This document shows, one piece after another, positions 19,601 through 31,185 of a stretch of DNA of 64,000 nucleotides; the stretch's first letter is position 1, and each line of letters opens with the position of its first letter. Position numbers and translations under genes: made by a program. This DNA is from Phragmites australis. Lineage: Eukaryota > Streptophyta > Magnoliopsida > Poales > Poaceae. The stretch spans positions 23,231,501 to 23,295,500 of the forward strand of contig NC_084938.1 in assembly GCF_958298935.1 (NCBI RefSeq), in the 5' to 3' direction. The notes below the pieces were generated by a model, which was not told the DNA's origin, searched no databases, and saw nothing but the letters and a program-made list of their open reading frames with translations.

Positions 19601-20020
19601 GGCGGGGCGGGCTCCACGGAGAAGAAGAGGCAGGACAGTAGCCAAGTGAAGCACAAAAGTTGGAGAGTTTGACATTAACTGAGTCAAGTCCAGTACGAGC
19701 TGAGGTCGAGCACCGAAGAACAAGGAGTACGAAGCTCTAGACTAGACAAATATTCTTGTAACCCAGTAAGCACTTAGAGAGACATTCTCAGAGCATTTAT
19801 AGCAATACACACAGGAGTAGCGTGTTACGCTCAGTGCGGCCCGAACCTATCTAAAAATCCCCTGAGCATTTACTACTTCCTGCATCCGACCATTCCATTC
19901 CACCTGCATCGCATTTACGCCCATTTATTTCACCCGCAAAACGCATTCAGAATCATCCCCCCGGCCGAATCTCAAAGGGGGTCCCTCCGGATCCCCACTT
20001 GAGGAGTTCACCCTCCGACA

Positions 20021-21107
20021 CCACTCCACAAGCAACTCGGGTGCGAACGTGACCAAACCTACTCATCAGCTTCACCGTCTGCATAAGTGAAATCCGGGTC
20101 ATCCTCTGAAAGCACAAGTAAAGGTGAGTACAAACATACTCAGTAAGTCACAACCCTTACTCTACAGCAAGGGGTACCAATAAATGCATATGATATCAAC
20201 AAGGGCAAAGGCTATGAGTTTACCTTTACGGAAAAGCTAAGTTTACACATGCATGGGTCATTTTTCATAAGGCAAGTTTTGTGAAAATATTATATCAACA
20301 TCATTAAATGACGGAGGGGGGGGACGTTAAGTTGTGGTGGAAGGTCATTAGGGTCCAAATTTTAATGTTACTAGACACCCCATCCACGACAACCCACGAC
20401 ATACTGTCGGACCTATCTTCTGAAAAGCGCACCTTGCCCACGCCCACACCAAGGAACACACACAACTCATGCTAGTTGCTGTCATCGAACTATAGTTCAT
20501 TTATGATCATGAACACGATTATTAGAATAGTTTTATCTCTGCAGAGTGGTACACTTTACCTACAAACTGAGTTTGACAACATACCACCGTCGTGACAGTG
20601 TGACTTAACAAAGCCATTACCCACCCAAGAATCATCTCACTAGCCGTCTACGAGAGCTAACCAGGGGTTCCTGGCCTTTAACTAGGCCTCCAACCGGGTC
20701 AACAAGCCTGCACCTACTTGTATTTGCTCCGTGGCCTTCCGTTGCACACTTATCTCTTGACAACTAGTAGACTAGCATGTGGGGTTTAGATTAAGCCTTG
20801 CTACATACAGTGCCAAGTGGTTGTACTATGAAAACTAGGTAGGATATCACATCAACTTGATCCTTAATCGAGCTAAGATAAACATCTCAATACTAAGCCT
20901 ACCACACAGGTAGCACTTATACTCCCAAGGCATTCCCCGCGGGAATCCTGATTTGCCCAAGCTCTTAATAGGTTCTCAGTTGTTATCATTATCTGGTAAG
21001 TTTTCTCATTCCAACAACCCACACAACACCAAAGCACCGATTTTCACCCATTTCGCAAAGCTAATTATGATTATTTATAAAATAATAGTAAAGATTATAG
21101 TCCTAAG
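20021..21107. other. Unclassified, repeat-like intergenic sequence between two solo LTRs
   Basis: No coding frame is recognisable. The text 'aaaggtgagtacaaacatactcagtaagtcacaaccc' type phrasing resembles non-coding parts of grass retrotransposons, but I cannot name the family. The stretch may be older repeat DNA into which both flanking LTR elements inserted. Confidence 0.35.
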
Positions 21108-21203
21108 TGTTGGGGAATGATCTTACGCGCCCCTTCGTATCCCAAGGTGAAGTCCACTGGTGGCTGTTCAATGACGGATAATACAGTTGTGTTTCAGGGA
21201 GCG

Positions 21204-21385
21204 CGGGCAAAGCATCTGGCTGGCCTTCGCATGGAGACCGAAGGTCGACCCGCGGCGCCAAGTATCAGTGCAGGCGAAGCTTCTGGCGGGCCTTCGCGTG
21301 GAGACCGAAGGTCGACCCGCGACACCAAGTATCAGTGCAGACGAAGCCTCTGGCGGGACTTCGGGCGAAAACCGAAGAGTGACTC
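21204..21385 (+). repeat. 67-bp direct repeat, 2.6 copies, in second solo LTR
   Basis: Copies begin at about 21205, 21273 and 21340. Each has a 'gaagc-tctggcgggccttcg' head and a 'gagaccgaaggtcgacccgc' middle; the first two run on to 'caagtatcagtgca'. The third copy diverges after about 45 bp. Confidence 0.85.
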
Positions 21386-21614
21386 AGGACGCAGCGCCGA
21401 GGCTAGTCGAAGGTGCCTTGAGGGCCTGTGTGCGGCTGGCTTTGTGGGGACCCGTGTGAAGGCGCGCGTCTGTCGAGGCCCGTGTAGCGGTCTGAGGTAT
21501 AATTGTAAATGTGCAAATATACTCAATGGTACCAAAATACCCCTGAATATGCCGAGAATGTGGCAGTCAGAGGGGTAATATTGTAGATTATGGTATGGAG
21601 TGGTTGAGTACGGG

Positions 21615-21622
21615 CTATAAAT
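21615..21622 (+). promoter_or_regulatory. TATA box of the second solo LTR
   Basis: GGGCTATAAATAGGC at 21613 is a canonical plant TATA motif, about 145 bp before the LTR end. Confidence 0.65.
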
Positions 21623-22497
21623 AGGCTGACACTGTAACTGATGGGACAAAGAAAAATAGTTTACTCATCTCCCCATTAACACGTGTTGCGTCTCACCACC
21701 TTCGGCTCTTTCTCTCTCTGGGCCGAAGGCTTCCCCTGGTTTGGTGACTTCGTAACCAACACTAAACATTCTAGTAACAAGGTCGTCTTAGCGTGATTAA
21801 AGTAGCCGAGATGAATGTTCTAGGGTTTCCAAGATTATATTCAGGTCAAAATAATCAGGCTGGCTAATAGGACATAACTAGATCAACACTTTAAATTATG
21901 CCAATAAATAATACTTCATGCAATTGTCTGGTGGAAAAACAGCTACTACGAGTTATGGTGATAAATCTGTGTTCAATAGGATCAATGAGGGAAACAGATT
22001 GAGACTTACCTCCTTTGAAGTCCTCGAGAGGGTCCTACTCAAAGCCCTGCGTTCCCGGCTCCTCCTCCTTTTCCACGAACTCTTCGGTCTCTAAAGCGCG
22101 GTATACAAGCAAAACAAACATATAATTAAATACGAATACATATAAATAAATTTTAAATAAATATGAAATTGGTAATAATAGATATAGTTTGAATTTAGAT
22201 GAATATCGGTGGAAGAATCGTCAAAATCGGAGTTGAAACGACGGAGATACGGGCTTTCTAAGTTGGTCGGCAATTTTATTCCGGAAAAAGAAAAGGGGAA
22301 GAATATTCTCTGAAAAATTGGATTTTCAGAAAAAGAGAAATGCTACTGTGCTTGTGGGTTGGCTCTGCAGAAGCGGGCTTCAGCAAGGCTCAACGGCTAC
22401 TGGGCTAGCCTATGGGCCGAGACAGCCCAATTCGACCTGAAGGAGGGTGACGGCGGGAGGCTTGACGGCATCATGGTCGGGCCTTCTTGTCGGATTG

Positions 22498-22620
<123 letters not shown>

Positions 22621-23166
22621 AGGGAACGACGATGGCAGCCGAACGAGGACGGGCGGTTGGCTCGACGCGGGGACGACGGCGTTGAGATGCCCTCAGTGGA
22701 GGCTCATCGGAGTACTCGCCACCGGTGGCTCTAGGCTTCAGGTTGGATCTGGAGATGGCCCACGCTGATCAGCTTGGTACAGTGAAGCTGCTAGAGGGCA
22801 TATCATCAACAAGTGATGGCCAGAACAGGGTTTATTTCTTGTCGGAGTTGGGAAAGACGGCAGCCAAAGTCAGAGACCGTGGAGAGATGGCTTTGAGTCA
22901 GGCTTTTGGGCACTGGAAGCTTGTACATAGTGTAGGGAACACATGTCGTCACTTGGTTTGGTCGATGGGGCACTAACGGCGGCCAGCGATGGAGAAGGAG
23001 CTCCAGCCGCCATGATGGCTCAGTGAGAGCTCGAGTTGGGAAGGGATAGGTCAAACCGTGGGGCTAGGGAGGTGGAGTGAGGTTCGGTGAAGCTCGCCAT
23101 GAGGTCCAATTGGCCGGCAGCGGCCTTAGAGAGTGGATCGACGGTGGCGGTCATTGGAGGGGAAAA

Positions 23167-23169
<3 letters not shown>

Positions 23170-23222
<53 letters not shown>
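23170..23222. repeat. Compound (GT)n(GA)n microsatellite
   Basis: About 35 bp of GT repeat are followed by about 18 bp of GA repeat. It lies only about 550 bp from the first compound microsatellite. Confidence 0.97.
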
Positions 23223-23404
23223 GGGAAGGGCGGGGCTTGCCTTGGTGGGCTCAGCGAGCGGTGGTGAAGAGCGAAGGAGCGAGCGAGGTGGCTTTTATAG
23301 CCGGTGGAGGGGTGATGATGGGGTCCGGCAACGATACTCGTGTGCGTTAGGCGCGCGTGTTTGTCAACAATGACACGATGCCGGTGGTGTAGCGGTTTGG
23401 ACGC

Positions 23405-25690
23405 GCGCAGTCAAAAGTGATCTTTAGTGTTCTCCAAATAAACTTAGCAAAATTGTGATAAAAGAAAATGTGGCGAATAGTCTCATTGTTACTAAAAACA
23501 ACACTTTTCATTTCTTTACCAATTTCTTTTAACTAAGTTATGTTTTGTAATAATTACTCATTTATGCAAGAACCACATGAAAACTTTAATCTTTAGAGGG
23601 AGTTTTAAATGCCACACATATTTATTATGTCAATAATATTAGAATCCATCAATACCCTATGCAAAGACCATCTAAATGTGTCAGATTGTTCACTTAGCTG
23701 AATATGTATAATTCTCGCCACTAAATTATGCCATGCCACCAACTTGTTTCACACCAAAGCTCTAAAAAAAAGAGATATTAAGTGGTTTAGAACTAAGCAC
23801 TTATGAAACTATGGCATGTTTCCTATAAACAATGTTATATGTTATACAAGATGAGGTATTGCTCACATAGTTTGCTTGATCCCAGTCAATTATCTTCTTA
23901 ATGTGTTAGTCATTCTCTAATCCAAAATTTTCCAGACTGAAAAGAGTGGTTTCAAATTCATTAGACCTGAATCAACTGGCATCTTTTCAACTTGAGCGAT
24001 TATCTTATTACCTTGGTATTTATTCCTATGTAGCTTTTGCCATACCCCATCCTCATTAATTAACTTGAAAAGACATTTGCTAAGCAGGCACTTGTTTTGA
24101 ATGTCATGGTCTTAGATTCCCAAGCCACCTTGATCTTTCGGCCTACATAACATATTTCATTTAGCAAGTCTGTGTTTCTTTTCATGCCCCTCACTTAGCC
24201 AAAAAAAATCTAGACTGGTAATAATCCAATTTCTTTAAATTCTTCTAGTTATTTCAAAAGGAAAGCATATACATAAGTAGACTGCTAAGGACTAAATTAA
24301 TAAGGACTAATCTACCACCATATGACAAGTATTTACCTTTCCAACTACTTTATTTCTTTTGGAATCTATCCTCCACAATTTTTCAATCCTTGTTACAGAA
24401 TTTCTATGATGCATAGGCATTTCCAAGTATCTAAAAGGGTATTCTCCCATCCCACATCCAAACAATTATGAACAGTGGTCTTCATAGTCCTTTGCTTCCA
24501 CATAGGAAAATAACCCATTCTTATAAAAATTATTTTTTAGGCTAGATAATTGCTCAAATGAACATAGCAGCGGCTTCATATTCTTAGCCTGTTCAATATT
24601 GTGTTCCATAAAAATTATAGTATCATCTGCATAATGTAAGATTGAAAGGTCATCTTCTACCAAATATGGAATGACACCCTCTATTTTCCCATCTTCTTTA
24701 TCTCTTGCAAGTATAATAGCTAGCATATCGACAACTAGATTAAAAAGAATTGGAGAGGGGGAGTCTCCTTGTCAAAAATCTTTCTTAGTTTGAAAAAATC
24801 TTGCTAAATCATCATTTACTCTTACCCCCACGTACACACAAATTTTTCAATCCACTTTCACCATTGTGGAGAAAATCCTTTCACTCTTAGAACTTGTTGA
24901 AGGAAAAGCCATGTAACATTGTCATAAACCTTCTCAAAGTCCAATTTAAGGATTACTCTATTACGCTTTTTTCCTATACATCTCATATATGATTTCATGC
25001 AAGATGACCATTCCCTCTATGATATGTCTACCCAGCATGAAAGCACTTTGTGTTGGTTTGATAATATTTTGTGCCACACTTGTTATTCTGTTAACACCCA
25101 CCTTTGTGAAAATCTTGAGCTAACATTGAGAAAACATATTGGTCTAAACTGTTGAATTTGTGCTGCTTCATTTTGTTTTGATAGCAAAGTAATTATGCCA
25201 AAATTTAAGCTAAAGAGAGGAAAAGTTCCTTTTGTGAAATTCATAAAAAAAGTGCCATCAAATCACATTTTATGATTTCCCAAAAAAACTTGGTAAAACT
25301 CAGCTGGGAGTACCCGGTATTTTTTTTATGCTCCATTTGGAATATTGCTTATTTCAATTCTTTCTCAGTGAACATTGATGTCAACATCTCATTTTCATCA
25401 TTGGACACTTGAGGGATATCATCCTTACTTCACTCAATCATAGAGAAATCCCCATTATCAGGTGGTCACAGGGACCTTTATATTGGATAATGTACTCTGA
25501 GTGTTCCTCGCCTCTAATAATTTGAGCATCATGTTCTAGCTGAAAAAGATGTATTTTAATGTATTTGTCATTTGCTACCAACTGAAAATATTTGGTGCTA
25601 CAGTCACATTACTCTAAATCAATTGTTTTAGAGCGTTGGTACCATTTTATCTCCCCTTCCCTGAATAACTGGACTAACCCTCTTTTAGAC
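23405..25690 (-). mobile_element. Decayed LINE (L1-type) on the minus strand
   Basis: Reading the minus strand, 24726-24466 gives an open reverse-transcriptase piece with the catalytic core LHYADDTIIFME and GVIPYLVEDDLSILH before it. Downstream frames give PFRYLGIPMHHRN-like sequence (about 24440-24390). Near 23500-23420 there is a zf-RVT-like piece (SNNETIRHIFF). Upstream, toward 25690, the translation still looks like polymerase but is riddled with stops. The element is dead, and both ends are approximate. Confidence 0.75.
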
Positions 25691-26764
25691 AATGTTTGAG
25701 ATCTACTTCTTGCTATTGTAATAAGGTAGTCTCAGCCTTTTTTAAGAGCTCTTGTTTTTTTTTTTTGGGTGGGTTTGTACCTCACGGCTCCTACGGTCAT
25801 TTTGAATTTGATAGTTTCAGGTTTTGCCTATGCATCTTGGTACTAGTAACTTTGTCCAATGATCGCCTGATAGTTTTGCCAGCTTCTGTAACTGTCATGA
25901 CTCGTGGCAGCAATGCCCGTACTATACAGTGTAGCTGTTGGCATTTCACTCACCACCCCACTTCAAAAGTCCTCATCCGTCATCAATCACCACCACTCCG
26001 ATACCGAGAATCATATAACCACTGCATTATCATCACCTGCCTCCTTCGATAAAGAACCACAATCAATAGACCAGCCAAACACTTTGGTGCCACTTTTGCA
26101 ATGCGCAAATTAAGCACCAAATCGTTCAAAGCCCACAAGAAAAGTACTACTGGAGTACAGTTTTTTTGAATAATTCGAGCAAAATACATCAATCTTGCAT
26201 TCCACAAGAACCTAGCTTTGCTTGATGAACCACACAATAGCAGCGCCGGGTTTATGATTTTAAATTTAGATGTACATACTATATTATATATAGATATTTT
26301 TTTAATAACTATAAATATTAAATAACGACAAGATGTAAAGTAAAAATTATTCATAATAATAACATCTAAAGTAATATAAAAGAACTAAAAAATTGAAATT
26401 ACAACACATTTTTTCGAACTGTTCATTGCACTTGCTTCTATCCCTAAATGACCATTTTTCAGTTTGAAAAATCTTACTTCCTGTTGTTCTACGGTTAAGA
26501 GCTCGCATATGCAAACTGAAAAGACTATGTTATCCGTATAAAAGTATCACATGGCATGATAAATTCATTATAAACTGCTGGGTTCATCAAGCTGGAGCTG
26601 ATACAGGCAAGTTGGGTTCCAAGGAAACGGACAGCATGCCATTACACACCGAACACACACAAAAAAGTACAGGCAAGTAGGAGCTGATTTACTGCAATTC
26701 TTCACAGAAGGCACACAACAATTCATCAATGAATTTAACTGATTAGGCAAATATAACCCAATAC
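25691..26764. other. Intergenic; AT-rich, no gene seen
   Basis: The first 100-150 bp may still belong to the neighbouring LINE. The rest shows no known protein similarity. Open frames such as 25983-26354 minus look random. Confidence 0.4.
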
Positions 26765-26898
26765 CTGGAGAAGCGTGAGCTGTGCTGATAGCGTGGTGGC
26801 CTCCGTCTGCAGAGTCTGGACCTTCCTCTCCAGCTTACTAGTGTACTTGATCTTCCTTTCCTTCGACCTCGCCGCCGACTGCCTGTTTGCAAGCATCC
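26765..26898 (-). pseudogene. Isolated bZIP transcription-factor exon (RF2a/VIP1-like group)
   Basis: The minus strand encodes [20 protein letters not shown], the basic region with the invariant N-x7-R pattern of bZIP proteins. It runs on into a leucine-zipper start ([23 protein letters not shown]). The match is to the plant group I bZIPs (RF2a, RF2b, VIP1, RSG). The 134-bp segment has a good acceptor on its 5' side (TTTGCAG, 26905-26899) and a donor GT just after it (26764-26763), so it is an exact exon. I could find neither the preceding DPKRxKR exon nor the rest of the zipper nearby. A 15-bp C-run lies in the upstream intron side. It is probably a captured or stranded gene fragment. Confidence 0.75.
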
Positions 26899-27591
26899 TG
26901 CAAATCAGCACCCCCCCCCCCCCCACAAACTTAGCATGAATCAACAACCCCATTACACCTCCATACCTGCCGTGCTCGCGCTAGCGCCGCCTCGGCCGCG
27001 CCCCGCTTTGCTCATGCCCTGCCCGCGCCGCCACCGCGCTTGATTGACAACACAATTTTGGTTTAATTGAACTACTGAAGTGCTCGTGATTGACACAAAC
27101 GGCTCTTGTGAGCTGTGATTACAATACGAACAGCAAGAACAACAAATTTCTTGTCTGTTGGAAGATGCCAAGATGGCCTTGTGTAGGACCAGCTGTCCAG
27201 CCGTGTACCAGTACTGCTACTGCCTGCATCGTACCCGCGCCTTGCAGCGCTCGAGCCAGTGCCGCCGCCGCCATGCCCGTGCCTCGCGGCCCCTGACTAG
27301 GCCCGGATCGCGTCGACGCCGCCTCCCGCCTTCGCCTGCCTCGTGCTCGTGCCTGCGCCGCCGCTGTGCCCTGCCTCTGCCGCTGCCGCCCTCCATCTTA
27401 GTATCTCAGATGTGGTCTCGTGCCCGCGTTCGTGATCGTGCTTCGTGGAGATGTCAGATGTGGACTCGTGCGTCTCGTGGGCGTGAGCCGTCAGACGTCA
27501 CCGATTCAGGCCGTGGGACGGGGACTGGGCACTGGGCCTGGCCTTGGGAAGTTGGGCCGTGGAAGCGGAAGTGCACGCTCCCAAACGCCTA
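26899..27591. other. GC-rich intergenic stretch, no recognised gene
   Basis: It contains a C-homopolymer at 26912-26926 and GC-rich text rich in 'cgcc' and 'gccg' phrases (26970-27050 and 27240-27400). Translations are low-complexity Arg/Pro/Ser-rich and give no domain. Confidence 0.4.
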
Positions 27592-27738
27592 GTGCACGGC
27601 GAAGGCGCCGCCGTGGAAGAACACGAGGAGGGGGAGCTTCGTGGACTTAGCAAGGACGTCCTTGGCAACGTAGAGCCGCGCGGAGAGGCCGGCCTCGGCG
27701 TCGATGACAACGTCCTTGGAGGTGACGCCGGTAACTGC
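27592..27738 (-). pseudogene. Carboxylesterase (CXE) N-terminal fragment, HGGA type
   Basis: The minus strand from 27738 to 27592 reads AVTGVTSKDVVIDAEAGLSA, then RLYVAKDVLAKSTKLPLLVF, then FHGGAFAVH. This is the part of a CXE protein from the TGVxSKDV motif to the oxyanion-hole HGGAF (27615-27601). The flanks do not continue the family on either side: no nucleophile elbow and no start. It is therefore a roughly 50-codon relic lying between the two intact HGGAF-type genes on the same strand, probably the remnant of a further tandem copy. Confidence 0.85.
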
Positions 27739-29180
27739 AGAGCTGCACGAGTAGGAATGCCTTGCTTTCGCCAGTAAAATCGTCCACTGGTCCAGCTTGC
27801 ACCACGAGCTGTGGTACGACTGAAGTAGTATTTGTAGTTCACCTGCTTTGGATTCGAGATGGAATCATCTGCCAATCAGGCATCACATGACCACAAATGT
27901 CAGATTTGGAAGCATCCCTAAGGTCAATAACAAATCCAGAAAAAAATAATTAGATATCTCACTTGTTAAGTTAAAAATTATCATATGAGTCCAATACGTA
28001 AATAAATTATTGGAAAATTAAAAATTACTAAGCATCTTATACACCCTCCATCTACAAGTGGATCCACCCCTGCTCAAGGCCACAAGCTTCTAGAGAAAGA
28101 TGACAATGTTGCCAAGAAGGTGGGGGTCGAGGCGTTGTCCGCAACCATTGAAGCCTCCACTCTTGTGAGCGACTTCGTCTCTTCTGCGATGACGTTTTCT
28201 GCAGTTTGCAGCATGTTCTACTTCTACGGTTCTACTACATGTCTCCATCTTGCGACTGTGGCGGCTGTGGATTGTCAACTGGGCATCCATGGTGGCAGTA
28301 AAGTTAGTACAAGAGCGCGACATCCACAAACCGGCTCTTTGAGTCTGATCAAGTGCGGCAACCACGGTTGAAAGCTGTATGAATAGCCCACAAGTGCGTG
28401 CTACCTTTAATTGAGAAGAGATCATGATCGATTAGGTCATCTTGAATCATTTTTTCCTTCATTTTATTTCTTTTTTTGTTTTCATGTCCGTTCTTATTTT
28501 TTTAATAGATTCGTGAAGTGAAAGAATAGATAATTTCAGAATGAAAAAAATGATCTTAAGAATCATTTCATGAAGGAAATCATAAAAGTAAACTATTAAA
28601 ATATTAAAGAAAACGAAAATCTCTTCATAAAAAATATGGTTCACAAAAAGAATCCGTTAAAGCTGATCTTATGACCACCTACATCCTACAAAATGTCTGC
28701 AAATTTTTCCCAGCCGCTACTGATCGTGACACACATTTGATGGTCCATAGGCCATAATCTACACCTCGGCAGTGTGCCGAACTTTAGACGAACCATGCCC
28801 AAAGTCTACGCAGCACTGCTAAAGGTGCCAGCCTAATTCATGTGGAAAACAGACCTGAACACGCACAGGGGAGCCACAGTTCGCCGCCGCCCGATCGGCC
28901 GGGACGGCGGCGCATCATTTCTGCCGTGGAAGAGGAACACGCTTCTAGGACTGGCCGGCACGAGGACACGGGGCAGGTCGAGATGACTGTTACGCGCGCC
29001 AATGCTAGTTGCACCGGAGTAACTGCCGCTGCCGCGCGATGGCAACATTGCTTATGGCGCGTGATCAGCTAGATGCTTATGGCTATTTGTTAAAAAAAGA
29101 GAGCATGAGTATCTTTAAAAGAATTATTTCATAAAATTATAATTACTTATACCTAACTATTATAAAATAATGTTGTAGGC
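27739..29180. other. Intergenic; no gene seen
   Basis: Mixed composition. An AT-rich segment at 28440-28650 contains short imperfect inverted repeats around 'cttcat' and 'atgaag' phrases but no clear element ends. A GC-rich patch at 28850-29050 has unrecognised frames. Confidence 0.4.
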
Positions 29181-30452
29181 GAGACCACCGCCGTCAAGGC
29201 CGGCCGGTAATGGCGGCGGCGGCCACTCCCTCCGTTCCACCCTCTCTCTTCCCCCTCCTCACCTCCTCTCCTCTCCCCTCCCCCCTCCTCTCGCCCCTGT
29301 GTGCGCTGCTTGCTCTGGCTGGCTCAGCTCTACACTTGCTCGCTCCGGGCGGATCCGTGTGGTGGCTTGCCTTTCTCTCCTCTTGCTGCCTATTTGATCT
29401 CTCTTCGGCTCTAATGAAGGGCTATGGGCATGTGGGCTTGCGAGGCTGGGGGCTGCGGGAATGGACTGTTGGCTAGCTGATCGCCATTCGGCAGGGCTCT
29501 CTGCGGTTAGCCTGATGCGGTCTGGCTCTCGGCCAGCCTGATGCACTGTGCACCCGGAGGGGCCATCAGTGACCTCCAGTGCTCCTTTGTGGTGGCTGGT
29601 CATTGTTGACGATGACGTTGGTGCACCTCCGGCGGTCATGTTGTGTGTGATTGTGGATCGGGGCTTCAGCCCCAATCATCTCTTGTTGGCAGATGCATCG
29701 TGTTCTTGTGTTGCGTGCTACTGCTGTTCCTTACAGGTGATTGATCCGGTCGACCCATCGAGCCTCTAGGTTCATTGGGTTATGCTGTGGTAGGGGGAAT
29801 TATGGGCGAAAGCCCTAATAGGCATCTTATGCCGACGGCGGTGACGCCCGCGGATGTCATAACCTCTCTGGAGGCACCGTGGCGAGGCTTCCCCATGGGA
29901 TCTCTTCGGGTGAAACCTTGTCCGACTTCTCCGACGAGCGACGACGGTTATGCTTCCCTCTAGAAGGCGTTATTTCTGAGAATCCCTCTATTGTCTTGGT
30001 GCTATAGCTAGCGGCACTACTTGCACGGCACACCATCCTCCACTGTTGTATGCCCTTTTGTCCGACGTTCTCCTATTTTGTGGGGCTTCCCTTCACCTTT
30101 GGCGCTTCGCGGCAGTGGCTATGCTCTGATGTCCCAAGTCCCCTGTCCTGGTCGAGGTGCTAGCTGGACACAGTTGCTTGCGGTGTAGCATTGTTCGGTG
30201 TGGGTGTTGTTTGTTTGTGGTTGTCGGGTTGTATGTATGCTGCTTCGCCAAACCTCCGTCGTCCAGTTGTTTAAGGGGGATCTGGGGGTTTCTTTCTTTC
30301 TTTCTTTCTTTTTTCTTTGGCTTACGTGTGAGTGGAGCTCAGCGGATTATACTACTGTACTTGTTAAGGTTTTTGGATCTAGTTTTTTTTTATAAACTAG
30401 GTTATTTTTCTTCTTAATACATGTAGCTCTCCTGCGGTTTTGAGAAAAAAAA
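29181..30452 (+). mobile_element. Retroposon/LINE-derived sequence with poly(A) end
   Basis: The region begins with a pyrimidine-rich GC block and runs through phrases such as GGGCGAAAGCCC and TCGGGTGAAACC. It ends with 'ataaactaggttatttttc', 'cttcttaatacatgtag', 'ctctcctgcggttttgag' and an A-run (30444-30453). The tail wording is typical of 3' ends of grass LINEs and matches a second tail at 33735-33960. There is no intact ORF. Whether this is a 5'-truncated LINE or a non-autonomous retroposon I cannot tell. Confidence 0.6.
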
Positions 30453-30674
30453 AACTATCACAAAACTACAACTTCTTAAATAAGTTTCATAAAACTGCAA
30501 GTATTTATGCCCCTAGTAATACAAAACTATATTTTTTTTTACAAAACTACAACTATTCTATACAAAATAATTGCAGTTTTGTGAAACACAAAAAATATAG
30601 TTTTGTGTCACTAGTGACATAAGTATTTATAATTTTGTGAAACTTGTTTTAAAAATTATAGTTTTGTGATAGTT
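30453..30674. mobile_element. Fold-back MITE
   Basis: The unit begins AACTATCACAAAACTA and ends with the complement TATAGTTTTGTGATAGTT. The inverted repeats extend about 65 bp on each side, including the inner CCCTAGT/CACTAGTG part, so the 222 bp can fold almost completely. It starts directly at the poly(A) run of the preceding LINE-like sequence. I could not find a clean target duplication, so the superfamily is open. Confidence 0.75.
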
Positions 30675-31185
30675 AGGTGCAAATAGTTGTAGTTTTGTAA
30701 AATTTACTCATATAAAAATTATAATTTTTAATATAAATAAAGACTATATGTGTTTAAATATGATTAATTATTTTATTAGTACTATTATAAACATCGATAT
30801 TTAAATAAACACGTGTACGCCGGTACGGTTGAGATTTTTTTTCATAAGGCTTTATTAAACACCCCATTTTACATCTAGTTCGAGAAGTCGTAGATAGAAG
30901 TGACCCCCACTCCATTCATATACTTTTCCGTTCCAAGTTCTACTGTGAAACCGATGTACTTGTGCGTTCAACGGCCGCAGTAAACAAGTGAAATCACCTG
31001 TCGCTGAGGTCACAAAGAAGTCTACCCGAAGAAGGAAAAAAAAGAAGGTAGTAGTAGATGCAAAACATATCTCCGGTCACTCGTGACTGACAGAGTGACA
31101 TGTACAGTAGTATATATGCTCTGTGTTGTTATCACCGCCGATACTACAGAGCTCCGATCGCAGTACCACGCTGCCGAAGAGAGAG
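30675..31185. other. AT-rich intergenic sequence and CXE copy b 3' region
   Basis: The stretch from about 31080 to 31185 is probably the 3' UTR of the minus-strand carboxylesterase. The rest is AT-rich without a recognisable feature. Confidence 0.45.

Larger units (their letters stand above)
18566..20020 (+). mobile_element. Solo LTR of a Ty3/gypsy-like retrotransposon
   Basis: The 1455-bp unit starts TGTCGG and ends CCGACA, the short inverted ends of an LTR. It is flanked by the perfect 5-bp direct repeat CCACT at 18561-18565 and 20021-20025. Inside are a repeat array (18677-19127), a TATA box (19593-19600) and a downstream transcribed-looking region. No internal region or second LTR is present, so unequal recombination between two LTRs has probably left a solo LTR. 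The superfamily assignment rests on general LTR layout only. Confidence 0.85.
21108..21761 (+). mobile_element. Second solo LTR
   Basis: This 654-bp unit starts TGTTGG and ends CCAACA. Flanks are CTAAG at 21103-21107 and CTAAA at 21762-21766, a 5-bp target duplication with one mismatch. It has a plus-strand TATA box at 21615-21622 and an internal 67-bp repeat. No second copy or internal retrotransposon domain is present in the window, which fits a solo LTR. Confidence 0.78.

Noticed and set aside
29210..29476. Open frame starting MAAAATPSVPP as a possible small protein
   Set aside because: Pyrimidine-rich low-complexity translation within a poly(A)-ended retroposon; no domain.
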